In this document: in pieces, positions 1-7,627 of the stretch
Layout: each line of letters begins with the position of its first letter
Position numbering within the stretch: position 1 is the stretch's first letter
DNA from: Chryseobacterium sp. JUb7
GTDB taxonomy: Bacteria; Bacteroidota; Bacteroidia; Flavobacteriales; Weeksellaceae
Direction: 5' to 3'
DNA: 64,000 bases
Assembly (NCBI RefSeq): GCF_024806495.1
Contig: NZ_JANUFF010000009.1
Span: 62,001 to 126,000, forward strand
Translations under genes and position numbers: made by a program
Notes under the pieces: generated by a model
Database searches by the model: none
Told to the model about the DNA's origin: nothing
The model's input: the letters and a program-made list of their open reading frames with translations, nothing else

Positions 1-210
1 AGTAATCATAGCATCTTTAGAAGCTTGATCAGCAAAAGTTCCGCTTAGGTGTGCTTCTCCGTTTTTCACTTCTACACTTGCACCTGGATTAGAGGTTACG
101 ATAGTGGTAGCCTGAGTTTGAAGATCCGCATCGGAAACTTTCTTCTTACAAGAAACTGCTCCGAAAGACACAGCTACAGCCAATGCAGCCATTGCGATAG
201 TTTTTTTCAT
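1..210 (-). CDS. BON-like lipoprotein (5' part only; runs off the window)
   Basis: The gene begins at the ATG at 208-210 on the minus strand and is cut by the window edge after 70 codons. It opens with a lipoprotein signal (MKKTIAMAALAVAVSFGAVS then Cys21), so the product should be anchored in a membrane facing the periplasm. The segment after it (VEVKNGEAHLSGTFADQ) resembles the beta-strand turn of a BON domain, a small fold that binds phospholipid or other envelope ligands. The domain call rests on about 30 residues. The region 211-430 upstream is intergenic and also holds the divergent symporter promoter. Confidence 0.6.
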   Translation of the reverse strand, partial: MKKTIAMAALAVAVSFGAVSCKKKVSDADLQTQATTIVTSNPGASVEVKNGEAHLSGTFADQASKDAMIT

Positions 211-382
211 AGTTGTATATTTTGATGTTGTTAATACAAGTAAATGTAATAATAAAATTTATACCAAAAGGATTAAAACTCAATAAATCTTTTTAATTTT
301 TTTTGCAATATTTTCTGTACCAGGTTGTTAATTTTAATGGATTGATGTTTTCGTGTAAAAATTATCCTGTTTTAACAAAATA

Positions 383-411
383 TTGCACCAATTGTAAAAA
401 TATTATATTTG
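383..411 (+). promoter_or_regulatory. Bacteroidetes-type promoter for the GltP-like symporter
   Basis: TTG at 383-385, 18 nt spacer, TATATTTG at 404-411. This fits the Bacteroidetes primary sigma consensus (TTTG, about 19 nt, TAnnTTTG). It lies 19 nt before the start codon at 431, so the leader would be very short. Confidence 0.7.
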
Positions 412-430
412 CGAAACTTGAATTATTTAT

Positions 431-1687
431 ATGAAAGGACAGAATAAACTATTTATAGCGATTATTATTGCACTTGTAGTGGGAGTGGGAATTGGAGGAT
501 TGGTGCATATACAGTACCCCGAGAGTGCTGAACCTTTTTCTAAAAATATAAAACTTTTAGGAACGGTTTTCATCAGATTGGTACAGATGATTATTGCGCC
601 GTTGGTTTTTACCACTTTGGTCGTTGGAATTGCCAAAATGAGTGATATCAAAATGATTGGTAGAGTGGGAACTAAGGCGATGCTCTGGTTTATTTCTGCT
701 TCTTTGGTATCTCTTTTCATTGGTTTAATGCTTGTTAACTGGATGGAACCGGGACACGTTACAAAACTTCCGATTCAGGATGCCGCTTCTGCGGAAGAAT
801 TATTGAAAAGCAGCAAAGGTTTTTCAATGGAAGATTTCGTAAAACACATTATTCCTAAAAGTATTTTTGAAGCTTTTGCCACTAACGAAGTACTGCAGAT
901 TGTTGTATTTTCGATTATGTTTGGGGTAGCACTGGCAAATTTAGGAGAAGAATATGCTCAGCCGGTTATCAAATTATTTGATATTGTAGCCCACGGAATC
1001 CTGAAAATGGTAGGATATATCATGTGGTTTGCACCACTTGGAGTATTGGGAGCCATTGCCGCTGTTGTAGCGACAAATGGATTTGAAATTTTCAAAGTCT
1101 ATGCGGTTTATCTTAGAGACTTCTTCTTTGCACTGGGAATCCTTTGGCTGGTTCTTTTATTGGCAGGATATTTAATTTTAGGAAACAGACTTTTCGAGTT
1201 ATTAAGAAGAATAAAAGCCCCATTATTGATTGCATTTTCAACCACAAGTTCGGAGGCCGTTTTCCCGAAATTAGTAGAGGAGTTAGAGAGATTTGGCTGT
1301 AACAGCAGAGTGGTTTCTTTCATTTTACCATTGGGATATTCATTTAATCTGGACGGAAGTATGATGTATATGACGTTTGCCTCTATCTTTATCGCTCAGA
1401 TTTACGGGATTGAAATGACTTTGGGACAACAGATCACCATGCTTTTAGTATTAATGCTTACTTCAAAAGGGATTGCAGGAGTTCCGAGAGCTTCTTTGGT
1501 AATTATCGTGGCAACATGTTCAATGTTTGGAATTCCACCGGAAGGAATCGCCCTGATCTTACCTATTGATCACTTCTGTGATATGGGAAGAAGTATGACC
1601 AATGTTCTTGGAAATGCTCTGGCAACATCTGCCGTTTCCAAATGGGAAGGCCAGCTGGAACATGGCAACGGAAACGAGGTGGTCTAA
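431..1687 (+). CDS. Dicarboxylate/amino acid:cation symporter (GltP/DctA family)
   Basis: 418 aa, the usual length for this inner-membrane family that imports glutamate, aspartate or C4-dicarboxylates with Na+ or H+. Visible signatures are the serine-rich reentrant loop (AFSTTSSEA, about residues 268-276), NLDGSMM (about 305) in place of the common NMDGT, and the substrate-site segment CDMGRSMTNVLGN (about 381-393), which keeps the Asp, Arg and Asn that contact substrate. The C-terminal SKWEGQL is typical of bacterial GltP proteins. The Arg in CDMGR favours an acidic amino acid over a plain dicarboxylate, but the substrate cannot be fixed from sequence. It appears monocistronic. Confidence 0.9.
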   Translation: MKGQNKLFIAIIIALVVGVGIGGLVHIQYPESAEPFSKNIKLLGTVFIRLVQMIIAPLVFTTLVVGIAKMSDIKMIGRVGTKAMLWFISASLVSLFIGLMLVNWMEPGHVTKLPIQDAASAEELLKSSKGFSMEDFVKHIIPKSIFEAFATNEVLQIVVFSIMFGVALANLGEEYAQPVIKLFDIVAHGILKMVGYIMWFAPLGVLGAIAAVVATNGFEIFKVYAVYLRDFFFALGILWLVLLLAGYLILGNRLFELLRRIKAPLLIAFSTTSSEAVFPKLVEELERFGCNSRVVSFILPLGYSFNLDGSMMYMTFASIFIAQIYGIEMTLGQQITMLLVLMLTSKGIAGVPRASLVIIVATCSMFGIPPEGIALILPIDHFCDMGRSMTNVLGNALATSAVSKWEGQLEHGNGNEVV

Positions 1688-2032
1688 ATCATAAATTATT
1701 ATTTTAGCTTAGGCTAATCAATGGTCAATAGTGAATGTTTAATACGTTTATTATTGACCATTTTTTATTTGGAGCTGTTTCCCGCTTTTCATTGTATCTT
1801 TTTGGTTACGGGTTCCGCTTCGCTCCACCCGCAACCAAAAAGGATGTCATTTCAATCGGGGCTAGCTGGACCTGTCGAAGCCTCAGATATTAAGATCAAC
1901 AATCAAATTTTAAATACTTTTGTTTCTTAGTTGAATGAAAAGCCTTTGCGAACTCAAAATATTTTAATAGTTCTGAAGAAAATCTTCGATCTTTGCACGT
2001 GAAATAAATTCAATAAAAATCCTACTATTCAA
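1688..2032. other. Intergenic region carrying a hairpin element
   Basis: 345 bases without a convincing gene. A 69-codon open frame at 1721-1930 has no signal, no family features and runs through a hairpin element (1768-1866), so it is not counted. The 3' end holds GATCTTTGCA at 1989, a near match to the TAnnTTTG box, likely serving the gene at 2033. Confidence 0.7.
1768..1866 (+). repeat. Dispersed hairpin element, copy 1
   Basis: Conserved outer blocks TTTGGAGCTGTTTCCCGCTT (from 1768) and ATCGGGGCTA (1855-1864) flank a central hairpin. The hairpin arms are 1799-1813 and 1827-1841, 15 nt each with one mismatch. The same outer blocks flank a different hairpin on the opposite strand at 22502-22615, so the ends are conserved while the hairpin sequence varies. 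Confidence 0.75.
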
Positions 2033-2749
2033 ATGAACTTACAAAAACATAAAAACTCAATTACTGAAAAGGGCTTCACTGTGATCAACAGTATTTTTTC
2101 TGATGAAGAAATTAAAAAAATAAGTGAAGTTATTCAGGATATAGATACTTCAAAAGAGACTTTCAGGAAATCGGAGGACCTTTTTGCCATAAGACAGTTT
2201 TTAAAGGAAATTCCGGAGGTTAATGATTTGATTTTTAATGAAAATATTAAAACAATTATTAAAGACCTTTTCGGAGAACAGTATGTTGTGGTAAAGAGTA
2301 TTTATTTTGATAAGCCTGAAAAATCAAACTGGTATGTTGCCTATCATCAGGATTTAACAATCTCAGTAGATAAAAAAACTGAATTGCCGGACTTCGGACC
2401 CTGGACAACAAAACAGAACCAGTTTGCTGTACAGCCACCATTAAATATTCTGGAAAATATTTTTACGATAAGAATTCATTTAGATGATACCGATGAACAT
2501 AACGGTGCTTTAAAATTGGTTCCCAAATCACATGCAAAAGGAATTTACAGACCTGAAACGATCGACTGGAATGTAGAAACCGAAGAGATATGCAGGGTAG
2601 AAAAAGGCGGAATTATGATTATGAAACCTTTGATTCTTCACGGTTCCAATCGAACGACAAATGGTAAAAAAAGAAGAGTCATCCACATCGAATTTTCTGA
2701 TATGGAACTGCCGGAACAATTGAACTGGTCGGAGCGACTTTCATACTAA
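2033..2749 (+). CDS. Phytanoyl-CoA dioxygenase (PhyH) family protein
   Basis: 238 aa, soluble. The PhyH family are Fe(II)/2-oxoglutarate oxygenases that hydroxylate varied small molecules. The facial triad is visible as H105-x-D107 (YHQD) and H203 (LHGSNRTT), followed by R214/R215, where an Arg normally binds the 2-oxoglutarate carboxylate. A TTxxxHLDDTDEHNGALKLVP-like strand before the second His is also typical. No clustered partner suggests the substrate. A GATCTTTG box 37-44 nt upstream may be the promoter. Confidence 0.85.
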   Translation: MNLQKHKNSITEKGFTVINSIFSDEEIKKISEVIQDIDTSKETFRKSEDLFAIRQFLKEIPEVNDLIFNENIKTIIKDLFGEQYVVVKSIYFDKPEKSNWYVAYHQDLTISVDKKTELPDFGPWTTKQNQFAVQPPLNILENIFTIRIHLDDTDEHNGALKLVPKSHAKGIYRPETIDWNVETEEICRVEKGGIMIMKPLILHGSNRTTNGKKRRVIHIEFSDMELPEQLNWSERLSY

Positions 2750-2758
2750 GTCAGTACG

Positions 2759-2882
2759 CCGTCACTTCTAGTAACGAAACGAAGCAGTATATCGAGAAGT
2801 CTTTTAAATGATACAATTTCTTTTAATCATAAAGTTCTCGATATAAAATTATTTTTCAAATAATTTCTACTCGAACTGACGG
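2759..2882. repeat. Two-tier imperfect inverted repeat
   Basis: The outer arms at 2759-2773 and 2868-2882 match at 13 of 15 positions (CCGTCACTTCTAGTA against CCGTCAGTTCGAGTA on the other strand). The inner arms TATATCGAGAA (2788-2798) and TTCTCGATATA (2835-2845) are perfect. The structure lies in the gap between the convergent PhyH and response-regulator genes, and a second repeat type follows directly at 2888. Confidence 0.75.
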
Positions 2883-2887
2883 ATCGT

Positions 2888-2938
2888 GAAGCTGGACGCT
2901 AATAAAACCTCCAGTCTCCCTCTTCCAGCTTCCAACAA
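2888..2938 (-). repeat. GGAAGCTGGA-type dispersed repeat, copy 1
   Basis: Read on the minus strand this contains GGAAGCTGGAAGAGGGAG, then ACTGGAGGTTTTATTAGC. Related sequences occur at 41508-41606, 54177-54245 and 62891-62977, all intergenic. Confidence 0.6.
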
Positions 2939-2943
2939 TTTAA

Positions 2944-3654
2944 CTATTTATATTTTTCCACCACTTTACCCAGATAAGCTTTATATTTTTCACTTACCGG
3001 AATTCTTTCGTTTCCGATAGTAAGGGTGTTTTTTCCGATACTTTGGAGGTGTTGAAGTGATATGATGTGTGAATTATGAACTCGGATAAAGTTTTCAGAT
3101 TCTATTTTTTCCATGATAGATTTCATTGTCTGATGCACAATCAGTTTCCGGGTTTCTGTATAAATGATAATGTAGTCTTTCAAAGCATTGATGCGGGTAA
3201 TTTCACTTAAATTCAATTTTACATCTTCATTATTCGAACGAACGAAAATAAAAGACTCTTTAAAAAAATTCTGGGTACTTTTTTCCTGTAGAAGTTTAGA
3301 ATTATTATGTTGATTATAGCTTTTATAAACGGCTTTAAGAAACCTTTCAAAAGAAAAAGGTTTTAATAAATAGTCTACCACACCCATCTCAAAGCCCTGT
3401 ACCGCAGAATCATCATAGGCTGTTGTAATAATAACATCCGGAAGCTTGTTGAAGCTTTTTAAAAATTCTATTCCGGTAATATTGGGAAGATTGATGTCAA
3501 GAAAAATAAGGTCGATATTTTCATTCTGTAGAACGGGTATCGTCTCCTGAATATCGTAGCAGTTTTTAACCAGATTCAGAAAAGGAATTCTTGAGATATA
3601 TTCTTCAATAACGTGATGCGCCAGTTCTTCATCGTCAACAATTAAGCAATTCAT
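2944..3654 (-). CDS. LytTR-family response regulator
   Basis: 236 aa. Residues 1-120 form a receiver domain with acidic pocket D7-D8, phospho-acceptor D53 (FLDINLP) and K98 (LLKPF). Residues about 135-236 form a LytTR DNA-binding domain (INALKDYIIIYTE; FIRVHNSHIISL). The gene starts 3 nt after the stop of the sensor kinase gene, so the two form one operon and presumably one phosphorelay. LytTR regulators bind direct repeats upstream of their targets. The nearby surface cluster (kelch, DUF4270) is a plausible but unproven target. Confidence 0.95.
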   Translation of the reverse strand: MNCLIVDDEELAHHVIEEYISRIPFLNLVKNCYDIQETIPVLQNENIDLIFLDINLPNITGIEFLKSFNKLPDVIITTAYDDSAVQGFEMGVVDYLLKPFSFERFLKAVYKSYNQHNNSKLLQEKSTQNFFKESFIFVRSNNEDVKLNLSEITRINALKDYIIIYTETRKLIVHQTMKSIMEKIESENFIRVHNSHIISLQHLQSIGKNTLTIGNERIPVSEKYKAYLGKVVEKYK

Positions 3655-3657
3655 CTT

Positions 3658-4701
3658 TTAATTCAACTGAAGTTTTAAGTTAATTTTATATTCTGAGCCA
3701 TTATCACTGATATCCAGTTTGTATTTGTCAGGATACAGTAGATTGAGCTTCATTTTGGTATTTTCTATTCCCAGTTTGCTGTCGTCCGATTTTTCATAAT
3801 TTTTGTTTTCATAGAAATTTCTGATATCGAAGTCGAGCAGTCCGTTTTCGAGATGTACTTTGATATTCAGTGGGCCTTTTCTAAGATCTGCATACTTAAA
3901 AGCATTTTCTACAAATGTTAAAAGCAAAAGGGGCTCAATTTCGTAAGAATCAAAATTACCATCGAATTTACAATGAATATTATTGAATTTGTTAAACCGA
4001 ATCGATTGTATTTCAACGTATTTCTTGATATTGGTAATTTCATCGTTCAGATTGTTTTTCTGTTTGTTTTTATTATTAAGAACGTATCTCATAATATCAG
4101 ATAAAATCAAAATTACTCTTGGAGTATCCTTAGACTGAATAATGGAGAGCGAATAAATACTGTTGAGGGCATTAAAGAAGAAATGAGGATTGATTTGTTC
4201 GCGCAGGATCTTTAGCTCACTCGACTGTCTTTCGAATTCCAGAGCACTTATTTTTTTTCCGTTTTCCATCCATTTGTCGACAAAGAAAAGGAGGGTGCTG
4301 AAAATCATGGAAAATATTCCTATTCTGAAAAAAACATCATACAGATTGATATCGTGGTGGAAAGGTCTCATTCTTCCGTGTCTGGGAAAATCTTTTGGTG
4401 GAAACGGCGGATGTTGCGGAAATGGTGGAAAGAAAATGATCATCAGCGAAACATATACTACAGCAAATGAAACAGTAATGATAAGAATCTTTTTAGGAGT
4501 CTGGCGGATGATATAGGGTAAAAATACGTAGTAATTAACGTAGAATAAAATAAGAGAAACCAAAAATATTTTCAGGTTCATCACGAGAAGAAAACTCCCG
4601 AAAACAGAATAATCCATGATCAGCTTAAAGAAAATTAGAATGATCCAGATGATCCAGTGATAAATGTAAGTGGTTTGTATTTGTTTAAAAAATGCAGTCA
4701 T
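3658..4701 (-). CDS. LytS-type sensor histidine kinase (His_kinase/HATPase)
   Basis: An in-frame ATG at 4740 would give 360 aa. The ATG at 4701 (MTAFFKQ..., 347 aa) is preferred because the upstream 13 residues are not family-like. About four membrane helices come first, with a striking His/Pro-rich loop (FPPFPQHPPFPPKDFPRHG and onward) just after the third. The kinase motif REQINPHFFFNALNSI holds the phosphorylated His (H173 from the short start). An HATPase part follows (VENAFKYA; KLGIENTKMKL). It is the cognate kinase of the response regulator encoded 3 nt downstream. The loop could sense metal or cell-wall state, which is inference only. Confidence 0.9.
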   Translation of the reverse strand: MTAFFKQIQTTYIYHWIIWIILIFFKLIMDYSVFGSFLLVMNLKIFLVSLILFYVNYYVFLPYIIRQTPKKILIITVSFAVVYVSLMIIFFPPFPQHPPFPPKDFPRHGRMRPFHHDINLYDVFFRIGIFSMIFSTLLFFVDKWMENGKKISALEFERQSSELKILREQINPHFFFNALNSIYSLSIIQSKDTPRVILILSDIMRYVLNNKNKQKNNLNDEITNIKKYVEIQSIRFNKFNNIHCKFDGNFDSYEIEPLLLLTFVENAFKYADLRKGPLNIKVHLENGLLDFDIRNFYENKNYEKSDDSKLGIENTKMKLNLLYPDKYKLDISDNGSEYKINLKLQLN

Positions 4702-4776
4702 AAAAATAATTTTTCGTTGATGAGCACAAAATTCCCTCAATAAAAAATTGAAGGAATTCCCAGTGTATTAAAGCAA

Positions 4777-5082
4777 TTAATATTCGATTTTCATAGAATC
4801 CAGTTCATGTATAGAAACTTTTGGTAAAGAATATCGATGTATTTTACTCATGACAAGCTCAGCAGTCTTGTGGGCATCTGTCTCATTTTTGAATGTTTTT
4901 TCTCCCTGTATGGCTGGGATATAAGGCTGATTGATGAGTATCTTTTTATTTTTTAAGATCTGGTAACCATATCCTCCTGAAGTCTGCCGGGTAACTTTAA
5001 CATCAAAATCTTTGTTTTTCTTTTCGCAGCTGATTAAAAAAACAGCTGATAAAAAGAATATTTTCAAATAGGTTTTAGTCAT
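4777..5082 (-). CDS. DUF4907-type lipoprotein
   Basis: 101 aa from the ATG at 5082 (MTKTYLKIFFLSAVFLIS then Cys19, a clear lipobox). An ATG at 5088 is also possible. Both starts overlap the 3' end of the kelch gene, whose stop is at 5075-5077, so translation is likely coupled. The mature part (TSGGYGYQILKNKKILINQP; FKNETDAHKTAELVMSKI) matches my memory of DUF4907, a family of unknown function found beside kelch and DUF4270 proteins in Bacteroidetes. A longer frame to 5166 exists but would bury the signal peptide internally. Confidence 0.75.
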   Translation of the reverse strand: MTKTYLKIFFLSAVFLISCEKKNKDFDVKVTRQTSGGYGYQILKNKKILINQPYIPAIQGEKTFKNETDAHKTAELVMSKIHRYSLPKVSIHELDSMKIEY

Positions 5083-6058
5083 CGTCATTCTCACTTTCAT
5101 TCGGATGGAATACCCAGATATCATCAAAGTAAGACGATCCGCTGTTTCCGGTAAGTACATAACCATAATTTCCTATTGAAAATGCACATGCACTTTCTCT
5201 GGAAGAACCCTCGAATGATGTTCGTTGCGTCCAGTCATTGGTGGAAGGGTTGTATTCCCAGGTTGTATTTCCTACACCGCTTGTAGAGCCTGTAGCAACA
5301 TACCCTAAACCGTTGGCGGCAAAAGCGGCAGTTGAAGTCCGGTTTTGGGTATCATCGTCATTGCTGGTGTCTACTTTTCTTGTCCATGTTTCTGAAGATG
5401 GATCGTATGCCCAAAAATCAGAAACGAGGCTTCCGTTATTGCTTCCAAATCCGACATAGGCAATATTGTTGATGACAAAAGCAGCCCCGTCTCTTCTTTT
5501 AGAACCTCCCAGACTTGTCATTGAGCTCCATGATGAGGTAGATTCATTGTATTTGTAAAAATCCTTCAGCTCACTTCCGTCATATCCAGTTCCTACATAG
5601 CCATTATTTTCAATTCCGAAGGCTAAAGCTGCATACCTTTCTGTGCCCGGAAAATCAGCAATCTGGTTCCATGAATTAGATGAAGGATCATATTTGTAAA
5701 AATCTTTAAGTTTATTCAATCCATCATATCCGGTTCCTACATATCCGTACGAGTTGGTGGCAAAACCTACGGCTGAGCTTCTTTTTGATCCCGGAAAATC
5801 TGCTTTCTGGGTCCATGCATTGGCATTGGGATCATAACTCCATAAGTCATTGTAATAATATTCGCCATCATAGCCTCCAGTGATGTATCCTTTTCCGTTT
5901 ACGACAAATGCTGAAGCATTGGAACGGGGTTTACCGTCCAGATCCGAAACCCTTACCCAGTTTCCTATCAGTTCATCATCGTCATCGTCATTTCGGCAGC
6001 TTATTACTAAAAATGTTCCTACTAGGGTAAGCGCTAAGATTGAAAGTTTACCATTCAT
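5075..6058 (-). CDS. Kelch-repeat lipoprotein
   Basis: 327 aa. The lipoprotein signal ends FLVIS-Cys21 and is followed by an acidic stretch (RNDDDDDE) typical of surface-exported Bacteroidetes lipoproteins. The rest is about six repeats of roughly 48 residues with the kelch pattern (GYITGGYDG...NDLWSYDPNANAWTQ), which should fold as a beta-propeller on the cell surface. The C-terminus ends in Asp residues (ESENDDD). It is the first gene of an operon with the DUF4907 lipoprotein, divergent from the DUF4270 gene. Ligand unknown. Confidence 0.9.
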   Translation of the reverse strand: MNGKLSILALTLVGTFLVISCRNDDDDDELIGNWVRVSDLDGKPRSNASAFVVNGKGYITGGYDGEYYYNDLWSYDPNANAWTQKADFPGSKRSSAVGFATNSYGYVGTGYDGLNKLKDFYKYDPSSNSWNQIADFPGTERYAALAFGIENNGYVGTGYDGSELKDFYKYNESTSSWSSMTSLGGSKRRDGAAFVINNIAYVGFGSNNGSLVSDFWAYDPSSETWTRKVDTSNDDDTQNRTSTAAFAANGLGYVATGSTSGVGNTTWEYNPSTNDWTQRTSFEGSSRESACAFSIGNYGYVLTGNSGSSYFDDIWVFHPNESENDDD

Positions 6059-6268
6059 TATTCATTCTTTTTGGTGCAAAAGAATTCTATTCTGAAGTAT
6101 TCTGAAAATCTTTTAGACGAATGGCTGTTTTTTATAGTCAAATGCTGTGATTGTTCTGACGGATTAGATATTTAACTAGAAATCAACAGCTATCTATGCA
6201 GATCTCAGTGTTGTCTACAACTATCCTTGAAAGGGAGAATAAATTTTACCTCAATACTATGTTCACGT

Positions 6269-6276
6269 TATGTTTG
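6269..6276 (+). promoter_or_regulatory. -7 box (TATGTTTG) for the DUF4270 gene
   Basis: TATGTTTG matches TAnnTTTG and ends 10 nt before the ATG at 6287. A transcript from here could not contain the alternative ATG at 6227, which supports the later start. No good -33 TTG is seen. Confidence 0.5.
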
Positions 6277-6286
6277 CGAAAAAAAG

Positions 6287-7627
6287 ATGTATAAATATCT
6301 GTTATTATGTATTTCGTTATTGTTTTTATGTTCCTGTGAAGATGAAAGCAATACTTATGAAGTGGGAAGTTCCTGGATGGATGCTGATTCAAAAATTGTG
6401 ATGATCGATACACTTACCATGAAGATGTCTACCATTATGATGGATTCGGTGATCACTTCAGGAAAGAGTGTCATGATGATCGGAAACATTAAAGATCACA
6501 CCTTCGGACGGGTATCTTCTTCTTCTCTATTTGAACTTACTCCTGCAAGCTATACTCTGACTTCTCCTACCAATGCTGTTTTTGATTCCGTTGTAATGTA
6601 TCTTACCAATACCGATTTTTATTACGGAGATACGCTTAAAACCTATAAGCTGAATGTGCATCCTCTCACAGACAGGATAAAACTGAATAACGGATATCTT
6701 TATAATAAAAGTAATTTCAATTACTCACCTAATTCCATAGGCAGCGCAGAATTTTATCCAAGACCCAATACAGACAGCAGCTATGTGAAAATCCGTCTGG
6801 ATCAGTCTTATGGGCAAACCCTTTTTAACATATTGAAAAACAGTGATGTCAACAATCAGGAATATTTTCTGAATTTTTATAAGGGTCTGGCTTTAGTTCC
6901 TTCTTCGGATAACGATGCTATGCTGCGCTTCGGAATTAATTCTTCTTATCTGGTGCAGATTAATAAAAGTACCAAGGAAAAGGTTTCAAATATGGTGAGA
7001 ATGTATTATCACACTACTTCACAAAACGGTACTGAGCTTGTAAAATATACTTTAGATCTGAATCCGAGTACCAATTATCAATATAATAAAATTCAAAGTG
7101 ATTTTACAGGATCCGAACTGGCCGGTCTTACTCCAACGAACCCGATACCCTCTGCAAATTTAGGAAACAAAACCTATCTTATGGCGGGAATCGGAGTGTA
7201 TACAAAGGTAGAAATCCCTTATTTAAAATCTCTGAAAAATGTATATGAAAACTATAAAATCATTGATGCAACGCTTACAGTAAGCCCTGTTGCGGGGTAT
7301 TATTCTAATCAGTTTTATAATCCGAACCCGCTTTATTACTATGTCGGTGATAAATTAAATCATATTATAAGCAGCTATACTTCCGACGGAAGTACCGAGA
7401 TTACTGCCAGTTTATCAGACAGCAGTGAGTTTCAGAATGAGCATGCCTATAATTTTTCATTAAGCAGTTATTTCAATACGATACTTACGGAAACTGTAAA
7501 TTCTAACTACAATACATTGATATATCCTTCTTCCTACAGAGACGTACTTTCCGGAAAAACAGTGTTTGGAGATCAGAAAAATAAAACAAATCCGGCGAAA
7601 CTTAAGGTTTACATTTTAGGATATTAA
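6287..7627 (+). CDS. DUF4270 family lipoprotein
   Basis: 446 aa from the ATG at 6287. An in-frame ATG 60 nt upstream adds residues that hide the lipobox (MYKYLLLCISLLFLCS then Cys17). The body carries the DUF4270 pattern: DSVVMYL, YGDTLKTYKLNVHPLTDRI, an ELxP-like LYNKSNFN, and GSAEFYPRPNTDSSYVKIRL. Function is unknown; members are outer-membrane lipoproteins of Bacteroidetes. The stop overlaps the next start by one base (TAATG), so it is coupled to the barrel protein. It is divergent from the kelch/DUF4907 operon. Confidence 0.85.
   Translation: MYKYLLLCISLLFLCSCEDESNTYEVGSSWMDADSKIVMIDTLTMKMSTIMMDSVITSGKSVMMIGNIKDHTFGRVSSSSLFELTPASYTLTSPTNAVFDSVVMYLTNTDFYYGDTLKTYKLNVHPLTDRIKLNNGYLYNKSNFNYSPNSIGSAEFYPRPNTDSSYVKIRLDQSYGQTLFNILKNSDVNNQEYFLNFYKGLALVPSSDNDAMLRFGINSSYLVQINKSTKEKVSNMVRMYYHTTSQNGTELVKYTLDLNPSTNYQYNKIQSDFTGSELAGLTPTNPIPSANLGNKTYLMAGIGVYTKVEIPYLKSLKNVYENYKIIDATLTVSPVAGYYSNQFYNPNPLYYYVGDKLNHIISSYTSDGSTEITASLSDSSEFQNEHAYNFSLSSYFNTILTETVNSNYNTLIYPSSYRDVLSGKTVFGDQKNKTNPAKLKVYILGY

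Noticed and set aside
1575-1625. Asn instead of the last sodium-site Asp in the GltP-like symporter
   Set aside because: Many bacterial GltP/DctA proteins have GNALA here, so it is family variation.
1721-1930. 69-codon plus-strand ORF
   Set aside because: It reads through a hairpin element shared with 22502-22615, has no family features and no promoter of its own.
5083-5166. Upstream extension of the DUF4907 gene
   Set aside because: It overlaps the kelch gene in another frame and would place the lipobox 47 residues in.
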